DNA from: Sphingopyxis sp. JAI128
Lineage (GTDB): Bacteria; Pseudomonadota; Alphaproteobacteria; Sphingomonadales; Sphingomonadaceae
Assembly: GCF_014207235.1 (NCBI RefSeq)
Contig: NZ_JACHDA010000005.1
Coordinates: 248,001-312,000, forward strand
Reading direction: 5' to 3'
DNA length: 64,000 bases
Below are positions 43,885 to 53,206 of the stretch, in pieces (position 1 is the stretch's first letter; each line of letters starts with the position of its first letter). The notes below the pieces were generated by a model that saw nothing but the letters and a program-made list of their open reading frames with translations, was not told where the DNA came from and ran no database searches. Made by a program: the position numbers and the translations under genes.

Positions 43885-45396
43885 CTACTCTTTAGAAAAC
43901 AGGTATCGATACTGATCCCTTAGCGCGGCCTTCTGAATTTTTGCCATGGAGTTACGCGGAAGCTCGTCCACCAAACGTATAGCGCGGGGCTGCTTGAATC
44001 GTGCGAGTGAGAGCGCGAGGATCGACAAGATTTTCTCTTCGGACAACATCTCGGCTTGCCCCGCGACAATCGCGACGACGGCCTCACCCAAATCGGGATG
44101 CGGAATACCGATGACTGCCGATTCCCTAACTTCCGGGATTTCATCGATGACCGCTTCAATCTCGGCGGGATAAATGTTCAAGCCCCCCGAGATGATCAGG
44201 TCCTTCTCGCGTCCCACGATCGAGATATAGCCTTCGTCGTCAATCCGGCCGAGGTCCCCTGACACAAACCAGCCGTCCCGAAATTCCGAGGCAGTTTTTT
44301 CGGGCTGCCGCCAGTAGCCCCTAAACACATTTGGCCCCCGAATTTCGATTATGCCGACCTCCCCGACCGGCACCGGCAGGTGCGTCTCGGCATCCGTAAT
44401 CCGGATATCGACGCCCGGCAGCGGGAAGCCGACCGTCCCCGCCCGCCGCGAGCCTTCATAAGGATTGGACGTGTTCATATTGGTCTCGGTCATGCCATAG
44501 CGCTCTAGGATCGCATGGCCGGAGCGTGCCTCGAAGGCCCGGTGCATGTCCGCCGAGAGAGGTGCCGATCCCGATATGAAGAGCCGCATGTCACGAACCA
44601 GCTCCTTATTGAAACGGGGGTCATCAACCAGCCGGCTGTAAAAGGTGGGAACGCCCATCATCGTCGTGCAATGCGGCAGCGCGGCAATGATCGCGTCCAG
44701 GTCGAACCGCGGCAAGAACCGCATCGACGCGCCTGCCGACATGATGGTGTTGATCGCGACGAAAAGCCCATGCGTGTGAAATATCGGCAAGGCGTGCAGC
44801 AGCACATCACTCGGCGCGAACGCCCAATAATCCTTCAGCATAAGCGCGTTCGAGGCGAGGTTCTCGTGGGTGATCATCGCCCCCTTCGAACGGCCGGTCG
44901 TTCCCGAGGTATAGAGGATCGCTGCCAAGGTCGAACGTTCGACCGCCACGGTGGAAAAGCCGGGGGCAGCGCGCCCGGCCGCGTCCGCGAGCGAACCGCT
45001 GCCATCTTCGCCGAGCGTCTCGATCCGAGAAACGTTCGCGGCATTTGCCACGGGACGCAGCGCCTCTAGGGTGTCGGGGCGGCAAACGAACAGGGTTGCT
45101 TCGCTGTCGCCGAGGAAATAAGCGACCTCATTCGGGGTGTAGGCAGGGTTGAGCGGGAGAAACACCGCCCCTGCCCGGACAGTGCCCAAATAGAGCGCGA
45201 CCAACTCGATGCTCTTTTCGCATTGGACCGCGACGCGATCGCCCTGTCCGACGCCCAGCTCGCCGAGCAGATTGGCAAAGCGGCCCGACATGGCGTCAAG
45301 CGCGCCATAATTGATGACCCGCCCATCCGGCAGAATGGCGAACGGCTCGTCCTTGCTAGGTGAGGAGGCGAGGAGCCTGGTGTAGAGATTGCTCAC
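43885..45396 (-). CDS. Acyl-CoA ligase, malonyl-CoA synthase (MatB)-like
   Basis: 503 residues from the GTG at 45396, one base after the stop of the aldo/keto reductase gene. ANL-family motifs: LYTSGTTGRSKGAMITHENL (P-loop), YGMTETNMNTSNPYEGSRRAGTVGFPLPG, VSGDLGRIDDEGYISIVGREKDLIISGGLNIYPAEIE and NSMAKIQK with the catalytic lysine. The DALSGRFANLL-like DAMSGRFANLL start and METNMNTSNPY segment resemble malonyl-CoA synthases. It would activate malonate or a methylmalonate-like acid with ATP and CoA. Substrate needs testing since nearby genes also code for ligases. Confidence 0.8.
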   Translation of the reverse strand: MSNLYTRLLASSPSKDEPFAILPDGRVINYGALDAMSGRFANLLGELGVGQGDRVAVQCEKSIELVALYLGTVRAGAVFLPLNPAYTPNEVAYFLGDSEATLFVCRPDTLEALRPVANAANVSRIETLGEDGSGSLADAAGRAAPGFSTVAVERSTLAAILYTSGTTGRSKGAMITHENLASNALMLKDYWAFAPSDVLLHALPIFHTHGLFVAINTIMSAGASMRFLPRFDLDAIIAALPHCTTMMGVPTFYSRLVDDPRFNKELVRDMRLFISGSAPLSADMHRAFEARSGHAILERYGMTETNMNTSNPYEGSRRAGTVGFPLPGVDIRITDAETHLPVPVGEVGIIEIRGPNVFRGYWRQPEKTASEFRDGWFVSGDLGRIDDEGYISIVGREKDLIISGGLNIYPAEIEAVIDEIPEVRESAVIGIPHPDLGEAVVAIVAGQAEMLSEEKILSILALSLARFKQPRAIRLVDELPRNSMAKIQKAALRDQYRYLFSKE

Positions 45397-45397
45397 G

Positions 45398-46387
45398 TCA
45401 TCGCCCCTTGTTGAATCCCGGAACGACCGGGACCTTGACCGACTCTCGCGGGATCGCCGCCACGATATGCTCCGCGCGCCGGAACAAGTCACCGTCGATC
45501 GCCATTCCGCTCGCCGCTGCATTTTCCTCGAGCTGCCCTGGCCGGCTCGCACCGACAATCGCAGATGCCACATTGGGTTCGCGCAGCACCCAAGCGAGGG
45601 CAAATTGAGCTAATGTCACGCCTGCCTCGGCGGCAAGCAATTTGAGATTCTGAGCGGCCCGAAGCGTTGGCTCGGTCATCTTGGGGCCCATCATCCGGCC
45701 CATCACGTCATCGGCTGCCCGGCTGTCGGCGGGAGCCGCGTGCCCGGGTACATATTTGCCCGTCAGAACGCCTTGCGCCAGCGGAGACCAGACGATCTGC
45801 GAAATCCCGTTCGCAGCTGACAGCGGAATCACTTCCTTTTCCGGGCGCCGCCAGAGCAGGGAATATTGGGGCTGGCTCGATACGAAAGGTTGGGCGCCAG
45901 AGACTGCCAGGGCTTCGCGGATATTGGCCGGCGACCATTCCGAGAAGCCAAGGTATCGCACCTTTCCGGCGCGGACAGCCGCACTGAGCGCCTCCATGGT
46001 TTCTTCGATAGGCGTGTCCGGGTCGAAGCGGTGGCATTGATAGAGATCGATATAGTCGGTGCCGAGCCGAGCCAGCGACGCGTCGAGTTGCTTGGCGACC
46101 TGGTCGCGGCCAAGACCGCGGTCGGTGTCGCTCATCGGCCCGAAGAGTTTCGTGGCGAGAATATAGCTGTCGCGGGGGCGCCCGGCGAGCGTTTCACCAA
46201 GAAAGCTCTCGGCAGCGCCGCGACCATAGACATTTGCCGTGTCGATGAAATTGATACCGAGGCCGAATGCCCGGTCGACCACGTCTGCTGCGGTCGCGCG
46301 CTCGATGCCAACGCCGAAGGTCATCCACGAGCCGAGCGAGATTTCCGATACGCGAAGGTCGCTCGATCCAAGTTGCCGGTATCGCAT
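45398..46387 (-). CDS. Aldo/keto reductase
   Basis: 329 residues. The AKR tetrad is D49, Y54, K80 and H119 (FIDTANVYG, LATKLFG, LYQCHRFD). Start MRYRQLGSSDLRVSEISLGSWMTFG is classic for the Tas/YghZ-like branch, which reduces aldehydes or ketones with NADPH. Only nine bases separate it from the upstream ligase gene and one base from the MatB-like gene, so the three form a minus-strand operon. Substrate unknown. Confidence 0.9.
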   Translation of the reverse strand: MRYRQLGSSDLRVSEISLGSWMTFGVGIERATAADVVDRAFGLGINFIDTANVYGRGAAESFLGETLAGRPRDSYILATKLFGPMSDTDRGLGRDQVAKQLDASLARLGTDYIDLYQCHRFDPDTPIEETMEALSAAVRAGKVRYLGFSEWSPANIREALAVSGAQPFVSSQPQYSLLWRRPEKEVIPLSAANGISQIVWSPLAQGVLTGKYVPGHAAPADSRAADDVMGRMMGPKMTEPTLRAAQNLKLLAAEAGVTLAQFALAWVLREPNVASAIVGASRPGQLEENAAASGMAIDGDLFRRAEHIVAAIPRESVKVPVVPGFNKGR

Positions 46388-46396
46388 GACGTTTCC

Positions 46397-47935
46397 TCAA
46401 TTACCGGAAGTCAGATAGTTGTTGCGCAGTTCGCGTTTGAGGATCTTGCCGATCGGGCTTCGCGGCAATTCTTCGACCACCCTCAGGTCCGCCAGCCGCT
46501 GCGTTTTCCCCACTCGGCCGGCAAACCATTTCCGGACGGCATCTGCATCAAGCGGCGCATCTGCGTTCGCGGTGACGAACGCGACCGGCGTTTCTCCCCA
46601 TTGCTCCGATGGGACGCCCACCACTGCGGCGTCCGCGACGTCGGGATGCTGGAGCAGCACGGCTTCAAGATCGGACGGATAGATATTGAAGCCGCCCGAA
46701 ATGATCATGTCCTTCTTGCGATCGAGCAGGATAAGGAATCCGTCCTCATCGAACCTGGCGAAATCGCCGGTCCGGATATATCGACGGCCATCCTCGTCGA
46801 ACCACTCCGCCTCACGGGTCTTACCCGGCTGGTTGAGGTAACTCGTCATCATAGACGGCGAGTGGCCGACGACCTCTCCGACCGCGCCCTTGGCAACTTC
46901 CTTGCCTTGCTCGTCGATCAATCGCACGAGATGCCCCTCGGCCGGCCGTCCCACCGTGTGCAGCTTGTCGGGAAAGAGATGCGCCGCCAGCGTCATCGTC
47001 CCGCCGCCCTCGGTCATGCCGTAAATCTCCACGAGACCCCCCGGCCAGCGGCGCAGAATATCGGCCTTCAGCGACGGTGCGAACGGCGCCGACGTGCAGG
47101 TTTTCATGCGATAGGCCGACAGGTCGAAACGATCGAAGTCGGGATGATCGAGCAGGCGTTTATACTGAACGGGCACAAGCATCGCATGGGTGGCGCGATG
47201 CTTCTCCGACAGCGTCAGGAATTCCAACGCATCGAACTTCGCCATCAAGACGACGGTCCCGCCATAGGCGAGCGCGGGGATCAGGCTGACGAGCGTGGTG
47301 TTCGAATAGAGCGGGGTCGATACGAGAGTCACGGCGTCGGCCGCGTAACGGGTGACGTGCCCGCGCCGGATGTGTTGCCAACGCATCGCGTGGCTCTGGA
47401 CGATGCCTTTGGGCTGTCCGGTCGTTCCCGAAGAATAGATGATGTTGAACGGCGCGTCGGGAGCCACTTCGGCGACCGAAGGCCTCGCCGCTTCACCCTG
47501 CCAGCTGCGAAACGGATCGCTCTCCAGCGAGAGACGGCCGAGCGCGCTGGGCAGACCTAGCGCAAAGCGCGCCTCGCATTCGGCATCGAGAAAAATCAGG
47601 CTCGGGTCCGCATCGGCCACCATCGACGCCAGATCGTCCGCAGCCGAGGACGGCGCCAGCGGAACCACGGCAGCGCCAACGCGCAAGGCCGCCAGCATCA
47701 GAATGATGTAGGACAAGGATGCAGCGCCGAGAATTGCGACGCAGTCGCCCGGCGAGACAGCGTCCCGCTGGAGGGCGGCGGCCGCGGCATCGACGCGGAG
47801 GTCGAGCTCTCGGTATGTCAGTACGCCCTCCCCGGCGATCAGCGCGATTTGCGCCGGCCGTTCGGCGGCGTGGCAGCGAATGAGATCGGAAAGCGTTGCG
47901 AAGGGCGCTGCGAGCAGGTTTGCGGTGGTTTGCAT
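46397..47935 (-). CDS. AMP-dependent acyl-CoA ligase
   Basis: 512 residues. Motifs: NIIYSSGTTGQPKGIVQSH, IYGMTEGGGTMTLAAHLFPDK, YIRTGDFARFDEDGFLILLDRKKDMIISGGFNIYPSDLE and SPIGKILKRELR with the catalytic lysine. The N-terminal domain (FATLSDLIRCHAAERPAQIALI) is ordinary for the medium or long chain acid group. First gene of the ligase-reductase-MatB set. It is separated from the TonB receptor gene by 64 bp with a strong hairpin, so some readthrough or its own promoter is needed. Confidence 0.88.
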   Translation of the reverse strand: MQTTANLLAAPFATLSDLIRCHAAERPAQIALIAGEGVLTYRELDLRVDAAAAALQRDAVSPGDCVAILGAASLSYIILMLAALRVGAAVVPLAPSSAADDLASMVADADPSLIFLDAECEARFALGLPSALGRLSLESDPFRSWQGEAARPSVAEVAPDAPFNIIYSSGTTGQPKGIVQSHAMRWQHIRRGHVTRYAADAVTLVSTPLYSNTTLVSLIPALAYGGTVVLMAKFDALEFLTLSEKHRATHAMLVPVQYKRLLDHPDFDRFDLSAYRMKTCTSAPFAPSLKADILRRWPGGLVEIYGMTEGGGTMTLAAHLFPDKLHTVGRPAEGHLVRLIDEQGKEVAKGAVGEVVGHSPSMMTSYLNQPGKTREAEWFDEDGRRYIRTGDFARFDEDGFLILLDRKKDMIISGGFNIYPSDLEAVLLQHPDVADAAVVGVPSEQWGETPVAFVTANADAPLDADAVRKWFAGRVGKTQRLADLRVVEELPRSPIGKILKRELRNNYLTSGN

Positions 47936-47952
47936 CAGTCATCACAAGAAAT

Positions 47953-47976
47953 CCCGGTCCGCATTTGCGGACCGGG
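47953..47976 (-). terminator. Terminator hairpin after the TonB receptor gene
   Basis: CCCGGTCCGC, ATTT loop on the plus strand, GCGGACCGGG: perfect 10-bp stem. On the minus strand it is followed by ATTTCTTGTG, a modest T-rich tail. It starts 24 bases after the receptor stop. Confidence 0.6.
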
Positions 47977-47999
47977 CGAGGTGGAGAGGATCGGAATCT

Positions 48000-50903
48000 T
48001 CAGAAACGCGCGCGCGCGCCGACGGTGAAATAGCGGCCGACCATATCGTAGAAATAGGGGTTGGTCTGACGCGGGATCGTCACGGCGCCCTGCGGTGCCA
48101 GCGGCGGCTTGCGGTTGAAGAGATTGTTCACCGTGAGGAAGAACTCGACGCCGCTTGCCGGCTCACCGATGCGCTGCTTGAGCGTGACATCGGCGTAAAA
48201 GACAGCGGGCACGTGGTTCTGCTCGACCGGAAGCGCCGTGGGGCCGAGCGTGCTGTCATATTTGCCGCCGGACAGATAGCGCCCCTGCACAAAAACCGTT
48301 GTGCCACCTTCGGAGGCATAGCTGGCCGACCCGGTAAGCGTCCATTTGGCCACCGCATCGCGGAGCCCCATATCCCCGGCCCGGTCAACGCTGATGCCGT
48401 CATTTGTCGTTTCGAGCTCGAACGTATGGTTGGCGAGCGCACGGAGGGTCAGCTGGCCTCCCCCCAGGTCCGTTCGGTAGCCGGCCTCGATGTCGAGTCC
48501 GCTGGTCTTGACCTGGGCGAGGTTGAGGAAGGGCGTGATGATCGAACTGATAGATCCGCCTGGGCCGTTGCGCGTTATAAGTCCGCACAACTCGGTATTG
48601 CCGGCAGCACAACCATCGACGACCTGCTGCAATGTCGACTGCGTGATCGCTCCGTCGATTTTGATCGAATAATAATCGACCGAGAGGTTCACCCCCGAAC
48701 CGGGCGTGACAACGATCCCGGCGGTTACCGTATCGGCTACCTCCGGCTGGAGACCCGCATTGCCTCGTGTCTGCCGCGTGACCGGCGCCACCGCGGGCGC
48801 GCCGGGCAGCGTCGTATCGCGCACCGAAAGACCCGCGGTCTGCTGCGACGCGGTGAAGAGCTCGGCAATCCCTGCCGCGCGAATGTCGCGCGAGCGGGTG
48901 GCGCGCAAGCGCAGCGCCGAAATGGGCTCCCATGTCGCGCCGATTTTCCACGTCCATACGCCGCCGACATTGCTGTAGTCGGCATAGCGAACCGCGCCGT
49001 TCAAATCGAGCGAGTAGAGAAGGGGAATGTCGCGCGCGAGCGGTACGACGATTTCGCCATAGGCTTCCTTGACCGAGAATTCGCCCTGGATCGGCTGCGG
49101 ATTGCTGAGTGCGAAGCCGCCCGGCTGACCGTTGGCGGACGTCGGAAAACCCCGGATCCCGGCGTTGCTCTTCACCTTGCCCGAGATCGGGTCGACTTTC
49201 TGCAGCGCGGTTTCCTTGCGATATTCCGCGCCGAAAGCGAGCGACACCGGACCGGCCCAGGTGTCGAAAGGCGAGCCGCGAAAGTCGAGCATCACGTTGG
49301 TCTGGTTGAGGTACAAGTCCGCTTTGGCGGTTCCGGCGGCATAGGCGATTGCCTCGGCGCTCGCCGAGTCTTCGCCGAAGAGGTTGATCGGGACGCAGCC
49401 TTGCCCTTGCGGCAAGCCGAGAAGCGTCGACCTGCACACCGGGCGATTTGTCGCCGGGTCGATGACCGTGTCGGCACCATTGTAGAAATTCTCGATGATC
49501 AGATTGTTGCGGCCGAAGAGTTGATAGTGCGCCCGGCTGCGCTCGAGCGCGAGCGAGTAGTTCCACGACCCGCCGAGACTTCCTTCGATTCCCGCGACGC
49601 CGCGCCAGGTTTTGGTGTTGGTCCGATTGCGATTGGGCGCGATCTCCTTGTTCGAGCGTCCCATCCGGAATGACGTAATCCCGTTCGTGGCCATCACCGC
49701 GCGCACCGCATCGGGGAGGAATGCATTGTCGGCAAAGATGGTGAGCGCCGTCGACCCCGAGGTGACGTTTGACGGAGCCCCCCGATATTCGGTGTTCACG
49801 TCGGCATAAATTCCCTCGGCGAACAGCCTTACGGCATCGCTGAACTCATATTGCGCACGCAGATAGGCGGTATTGGTCCAATTGCCGGTCGTGATGTTGG
49901 TACGCACCGCAGCGCCGCTGCCGCCCGAGGCGACCGACGAACTGGCGAAGCGGCCCGTAACGAAGGGGCTGAGCGATCCGTCTTGATTGAAGAACATGTT
50001 GGCGATCGGACAGCTCACACCCGCTGGCAGACAGCTCTGAATCGTCCCCCCGAAGGTGGCGCCATTCAGGCGGACGTCGGGCGCGAAAATCTGCGTCGTG
50101 CCGCTCTGTGCGATCGTGCTGGGGATGATCCCGTAACCGGTCGCCGCCCAGGAACGCGCATTGGCATCGTCGATCCCCTTGGTTTCCGCATGTTCGAAGC
50201 TCGCGATGATATGGCCGCGATCGTCCGCAAAGGCGTGGCCCCCTGCAACGCCCACCCGGTAAGAGAAGCCGTCGCCATAGGTCGAAATGCCGCTCTGGGC
50301 CTCGGCGCGCAGGCCGCGGAATTTCGTGTCGACGATGAAGTTGACGACACCCGCGACCGCGTCCGAACCATAAGCCGCCGACGCGCCGCCCGTGACGACA
50401 TCGACACGGCTGATCAGCATTTGCGGGAAGAGCGTCACGTCGGTCGCGTTCGTCTGGATGCTCGATGCCACCGTGCGACGACCATCGAGGAGGACAAGCG
50501 TCCGCGTGGGCAGAAGCGCGCGCAGGTTGAGATAGTTGCCGCCATTGCCGCCTTGGCCCGATCCGGACGAGCCGGTGCTGTTGGGCCGGATCGACGACGC
50601 GAAGACCGGAAGCTGGTTCAGGCCATCAATCAGCGAACTTGGCGACGCCGTCTTGAGCTGCTCATTCGACATGACCGTCACCGGCGTTGGCGCGTTGGTT
50701 CCGTCGACGATCGCCCGCGAGCCGCTGACGATAATATCATTGCCGGAGTTGCTTGCCGCGCCGGCGCTGTCGTCGGCTGCTTCCCCCTGCGGAGCGGCAA
50801 CCGCCGTCGTTTCCTGGGCGCTGGCGGCGGTGACCTGAAGGCAGACAAGCGCAACCAAGCTGGCACACGCCGTCAAGCGAGCATTCGTCTTTCGATATTG
50901 CAT
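48000..50903 (-). CDS. TonB-dependent outer-membrane receptor
   Basis: 967 residues. A signal peptide ends near ASAQE at residue 30. The plug domain covers about 55-190 (DIIVSGSRAIVDGTNAPTPVTVMSNEQLKTASPSSLIDGLNQLPVF, with GGNGGNYLNLRALLPTRTLVLLDGRR and VDVVTGGASAAYGSDAVAGVVNFI). The rest is a beta barrel that ends in ARARF, the expected terminal Phe. The LRALLPTRTLVLLDGRR plug is the large sphingomonad type that takes up organic substrates more than siderophores. Its place in the catabolic region suggests uptake of the growth substrate. Its leader holds three mutually exclusive hairpins. Confidence 0.93.
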   Translation of the reverse strand: MQYRKTNARLTACASLVALVCLQVTAASAQETTAVAAPQGEAADDSAGAASNSGNDIIVSGSRAIVDGTNAPTPVTVMSNEQLKTASPSSLIDGLNQLPVFASSIRPNSTGSSGSGQGGNGGNYLNLRALLPTRTLVLLDGRRTVASSIQTNATDVTLFPQMLISRVDVVTGGASAAYGSDAVAGVVNFIVDTKFRGLRAEAQSGISTYGDGFSYRVGVAGGHAFADDRGHIIASFEHAETKGIDDANARSWAATGYGIIPSTIAQSGTTQIFAPDVRLNGATFGGTIQSCLPAGVSCPIANMFFNQDGSLSPFVTGRFASSSVASGGSGAAVRTNITTGNWTNTAYLRAQYEFSDAVRLFAEGIYADVNTEYRGAPSNVTSGSTALTIFADNAFLPDAVRAVMATNGITSFRMGRSNKEIAPNRNRTNTKTWRGVAGIEGSLGGSWNYSLALERSRAHYQLFGRNNLIIENFYNGADTVIDPATNRPVCRSTLLGLPQGQGCVPINLFGEDSASAEAIAYAAGTAKADLYLNQTNVMLDFRGSPFDTWAGPVSLAFGAEYRKETALQKVDPISGKVKSNAGIRGFPTSANGQPGGFALSNPQPIQGEFSVKEAYGEIVVPLARDIPLLYSLDLNGAVRYADYSNVGGVWTWKIGATWEPISALRLRATRSRDIRAAGIAELFTASQQTAGLSVRDTTLPGAPAVAPVTRQTRGNAGLQPEVADTVTAGIVVTPGSGVNLSVDYYSIKIDGAITQSTLQQVVDGCAAGNTELCGLITRNGPGGSISSIITPFLNLAQVKTSGLDIEAGYRTDLGGGQLTLRALANHTFELETTNDGISVDRAGDMGLRDAVAKWTLTGSASYASEGGTTVFVQGRYLSGGKYDSTLGPTALPVEQNHVPAVFYADVTLKQRIGEPASGVEFFLTVNNLFNRKPPLAPQGAVTIPRQTNPYFYDMVGRYFTVGARARF

Positions 50904-50918
50904 ATTGGCTCTCCCCTT

Positions 50919-50962
50919 GGGCTCCTTTGAGCCCGAAAGCCGGCCCGTTATCGGGCTCGGCT
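50919..50962 (-). promoter_or_regulatory. Alternative hairpins in the TonB receptor leader
   Basis: Three stems compete in the 81 bp between the monooxygenase and receptor genes: A, 50938-50962 (two 5-bp blocks with one bulge); B, GAGCCCGA at 50929-50936 with TCGGGCTC at 50951-50958, perfect 8 bp; C, 50919-50934 (GGGCTC/GAGCCC). C ends three bases from the GGGGAG ribosome site at 50911-50916. A is followed by TTT on the minus strand. The layout suits attenuation or translational control. Function unproven. Confidence 0.4.
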
Positions 50963-50984
50963 TTTTACGATGACGCGTTCGATC

Positions 50985-52184
50985 TCAAGCTTTGACGGGC
51001 TGGATATTGAGGGCCTTCGGGCCATAGCGCTGCGCGAACGCCTCGGTCTCGATCTCTTCCAGCTCGATTTGACCCGCAAGAACTGCGGTTTTCCAAGCCT
51101 CATGGGCGGGGATGTTCGCATGAAACTCGGGCATGACCTCGCGGGCGAAGAGTTCGAGGCTGTCGCAGATGTCCTGGTGGGTGTTCATCCCCGCCTGATT
51201 GAGCAGGATAACTTGGTCGATATGCGATTCCTCGAATTTGCGCAGCTTGCGACGGAGGGTTTCGGGCGAGCCGATCAGACCGCCCCTCAGCGCGGCGCTT
51301 GCAGCATCGGGATTGGCGCGCTTCCACTCGTTGTAGAGATCCCACATGTTGACCGATCCGGCAGCCGGACGCTGGCGGTCCTGACTCTGCCCGTAATAGC
51401 GCAGGCAGAACTGGAAGAAGGTCGCGCCATCGGCTTTGCGCTGTGCCTCCTCGTCGGTTTCGGCACACATGAACATAGAGACGAGCGCGATATTGGGGTT
51501 TGGCTGATAGTCGGCGAGCGGGTCCCGCCGCTTCGTGAAGGCGTTGTAGTAAGCATGCACCCAGGCATGGGCAGCATCTGCGCTGACGAACTGGAAGCCG
51601 AGCGCGCCCAAGCCCTTTTCGCCGGCATAACGGATCGTCTCGAGCTGCGAGCAGGCGGTCCACATCGGGGGATGCGGCTTTTGCAGCGGCTTCGGCACGA
51701 CATTGCGCAGCGGGAAGTCATGAAAAGGACCATGATATTCCACCGGGGCGTCGCCGAACATCGGGGTGATGCAGCGCACGGCGTCTTCGAATATCTCGCG
51801 CTTGTCTTCGAAATTAACCCCAAAGGGCTCAAGCTCGGTGACGCTCGCGCTCTCGCCCATGCCGAATTCGACGCGGCCGTTCGAGATCAGGTCGAGCGCG
51901 GAGACCTTCGCTGCAACCTTGGCGGGATGATTGGTGGTCACTTGGAAGATGCCGTGACCAAGCCGGATATTCTTCGTACGCTGCGCCGCTGCCGCGAGAA
52001 ACACTTCGGGCGCCGAGCTGTGCGAATATTCCTCGAGGAAGTGATGCTCGACTTCCCATGCATAGTCGTAGCCTAGGCCGTCGGCGAGTTCGAGCTGCGC
52101 GAGCGCGTTATGATAGAGGTCATACTCGCTCTTCTCGTGCCATGGCCGCGGGAGCTGCAACTCGTAGAAAATCCCGAACTTCAT
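50985..52184 (-). CDS. Luciferase-like (LLM) flavin-dependent monooxygenase
   Basis: 399 residues. MKFGIFYELQLPRPWHEKSEYDLYHNALAQLELADGLGYDYAWEVEHHFLEEYSHSSAPEVFLAAAAQRT is the bacterial luciferase/alkanal monooxygenase N-terminal block; LGHGIFQVTTNHPAKVAAKVSALDLISNGR follows. FMNH2 is bound by the TIM barrel and must come from a separate reductase; an FMN reductase gene is at 61.1 kb. It would hydroxylate or carry out a Baeyer-Villiger reaction on an organic substrate. It is upstream of the TonB receptor on the same strand. Confidence 0.88.
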   Translation of the reverse strand: MKFGIFYELQLPRPWHEKSEYDLYHNALAQLELADGLGYDYAWEVEHHFLEEYSHSSAPEVFLAAAAQRTKNIRLGHGIFQVTTNHPAKVAAKVSALDLISNGRVEFGMGESASVTELEPFGVNFEDKREIFEDAVRCITPMFGDAPVEYHGPFHDFPLRNVVPKPLQKPHPPMWTACSQLETIRYAGEKGLGALGFQFVSADAAHAWVHAYYNAFTKRRDPLADYQPNPNIALVSMFMCAETDEEAQRKADGATFFQFCLRYYGQSQDRQRPAAGSVNMWDLYNEWKRANPDAASAALRGGLIGSPETLRRKLRKFEESHIDQVILLNQAGMNTHQDICDSLELFAREVMPEFHANIPAHEAWKTAVLAGQIELEEIETEAFAQRYGPKALNIQPVKA

Positions 52185-52285
52185 TTCTCATCCCTTCTCT
52201 CACGTCGCCTGTGCGGGCGTATCGGGAGTCGAATTGACCGATCAAAACGTAGATTGCAAGAACAAAGTATATAATTTTATAATCT

Positions 52286-52304
52286 TGTTCCACTATATAG
52301 AACA
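52286..52304. promoter_or_regulatory. Operator motif copy 1 (IclR regulon)
   Basis: TGTTCCACTATATAGAACA, a 19-base near-palindrome with GTTCC/GAAC arms, in the gap between the monooxygenase and iclR genes. It matches the sites at 54482 and 54750 in arm sequence and spacing. Confidence 0.6.
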
Positions 52305-52385
52305 TTGCTGCATTTTATGCTCTATATGGCGAGCAAATATGCGCTAACAGTTGGCGTGGCCCGGTTGGCCGCCTAGGGGGAGCGA

Positions 52386-53126
52386 ATGGAATCAACGATC
52401 GTAAAGGGCGTGAGCGTGCTCGAACTGCTGGTCCGCAACCGCGGGCCTGTTCGGCTGTCTGCCATCGCGTCCGAACTCAAAATGCCGAAGAGCGGCGTGC
52501 ATCGCCTTCTCGGGACATTTATCGAGCTTGGCTTTGTCCGGCAGGACGAGGATTCGGGCCGGTACAGCGCGACGCTCAAGCTTTGGGAATGGGGCCAGAA
52601 CATCATTTCCGATCATCCCGCGAAGCGCGCGGCCGCTCCCTACATGGAGGAGTTGCACCGGCTGACGCAGGAAACGATAAACCTGCTCGTCCTCGACGGC
52701 GACGAAGTACTGTTCGTCGACAAGATTCTCGCGCCGCGTCCCCTGCGATTTTCGACACAGCCCGGATCGCGGGCGCTTGCGATCATGACGGCGCCCGGCA
52801 AAGCCATGCTGGCCCACGAACCCGACGCCGAGGAAATCATCAGGCAATCGATCGCGACCCGCGAGCGGGCGAAGGGTGTCGACATCAACGAGGTTCTTGC
52901 GGACCTCGAAGAGGTACGGGCCAAGGGCTATACCAGCGCCAACGGGAGCTGGACGGTGGGCATTTGCAGCTATGGCGCCCCCATCATGGGCCGAAATGGC
53001 CGCGCAGCAGCGGCCATCTCGGTGACGGCTCCGACCGAACGCGTCGACGAGGCGAAGCACGCCCAGATCGTCGAGGCGTTACTCTATACATGTGCCCGGA
53101 TCGCCGAAACGGTGGGCCAACTCTAG
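52386..53126 (+). CDS. IclR-family transcriptional regulator
   Basis: 246 residues. The N-terminal winged helix is VLELLVRNRGPVRLSAIASELKMPKSGVHRLLGTFIELGFVRQD (about 10-55). The C-terminal IclR effector domain includes VLFVDKILAPRPLRFSTQPGSRALAIMTAPGKAMLA and VDINEVLADLEEVRAKGYTSANGSW. It is divergent from the monooxygenase gene. The same 19-base motif occurs in its own promoter gap and twice in the gap of the CoA-transferase and ligase genes, making it the likely local regulator of the catabolic set. Effector unknown. Confidence 0.9.
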   Translation: MESTIVKGVSVLELLVRNRGPVRLSAIASELKMPKSGVHRLLGTFIELGFVRQDEDSGRYSATLKLWEWGQNIISDHPAKRAAAPYMEELHRLTQETINLLVLDGDEVLFVDKILAPRPLRFSTQPGSRALAIMTAPGKAMLAHEPDAEEIIRQSIATRERAKGVDINEVLADLEEVRAKGYTSANGSWTVGICSYGAPIMGRNGRAAAAISVTAPTERVDEAKHAQIVEALLYTCARIAETVGQL

Positions 53127-53152
53127 GGGGCGGCACGGAGGCCCCCGCCCCC
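53126..53152. terminator. Hairpin between convergent iclR and CoA-transferase genes
   Basis: GGGGGCGG (53126-53133) and CCGCCCCC (53145-53152) form an 8-bp stem. Only TT follows on the plus strand. It may serve both convergent genes as a weak terminator. Confidence 0.4.
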
Positions 53153-53206
53153 TTCCCGGGAGCCTCCCGCCGCCGGCGCATTCCGCCGCGACGGCGCGCC
53201 AACGGT

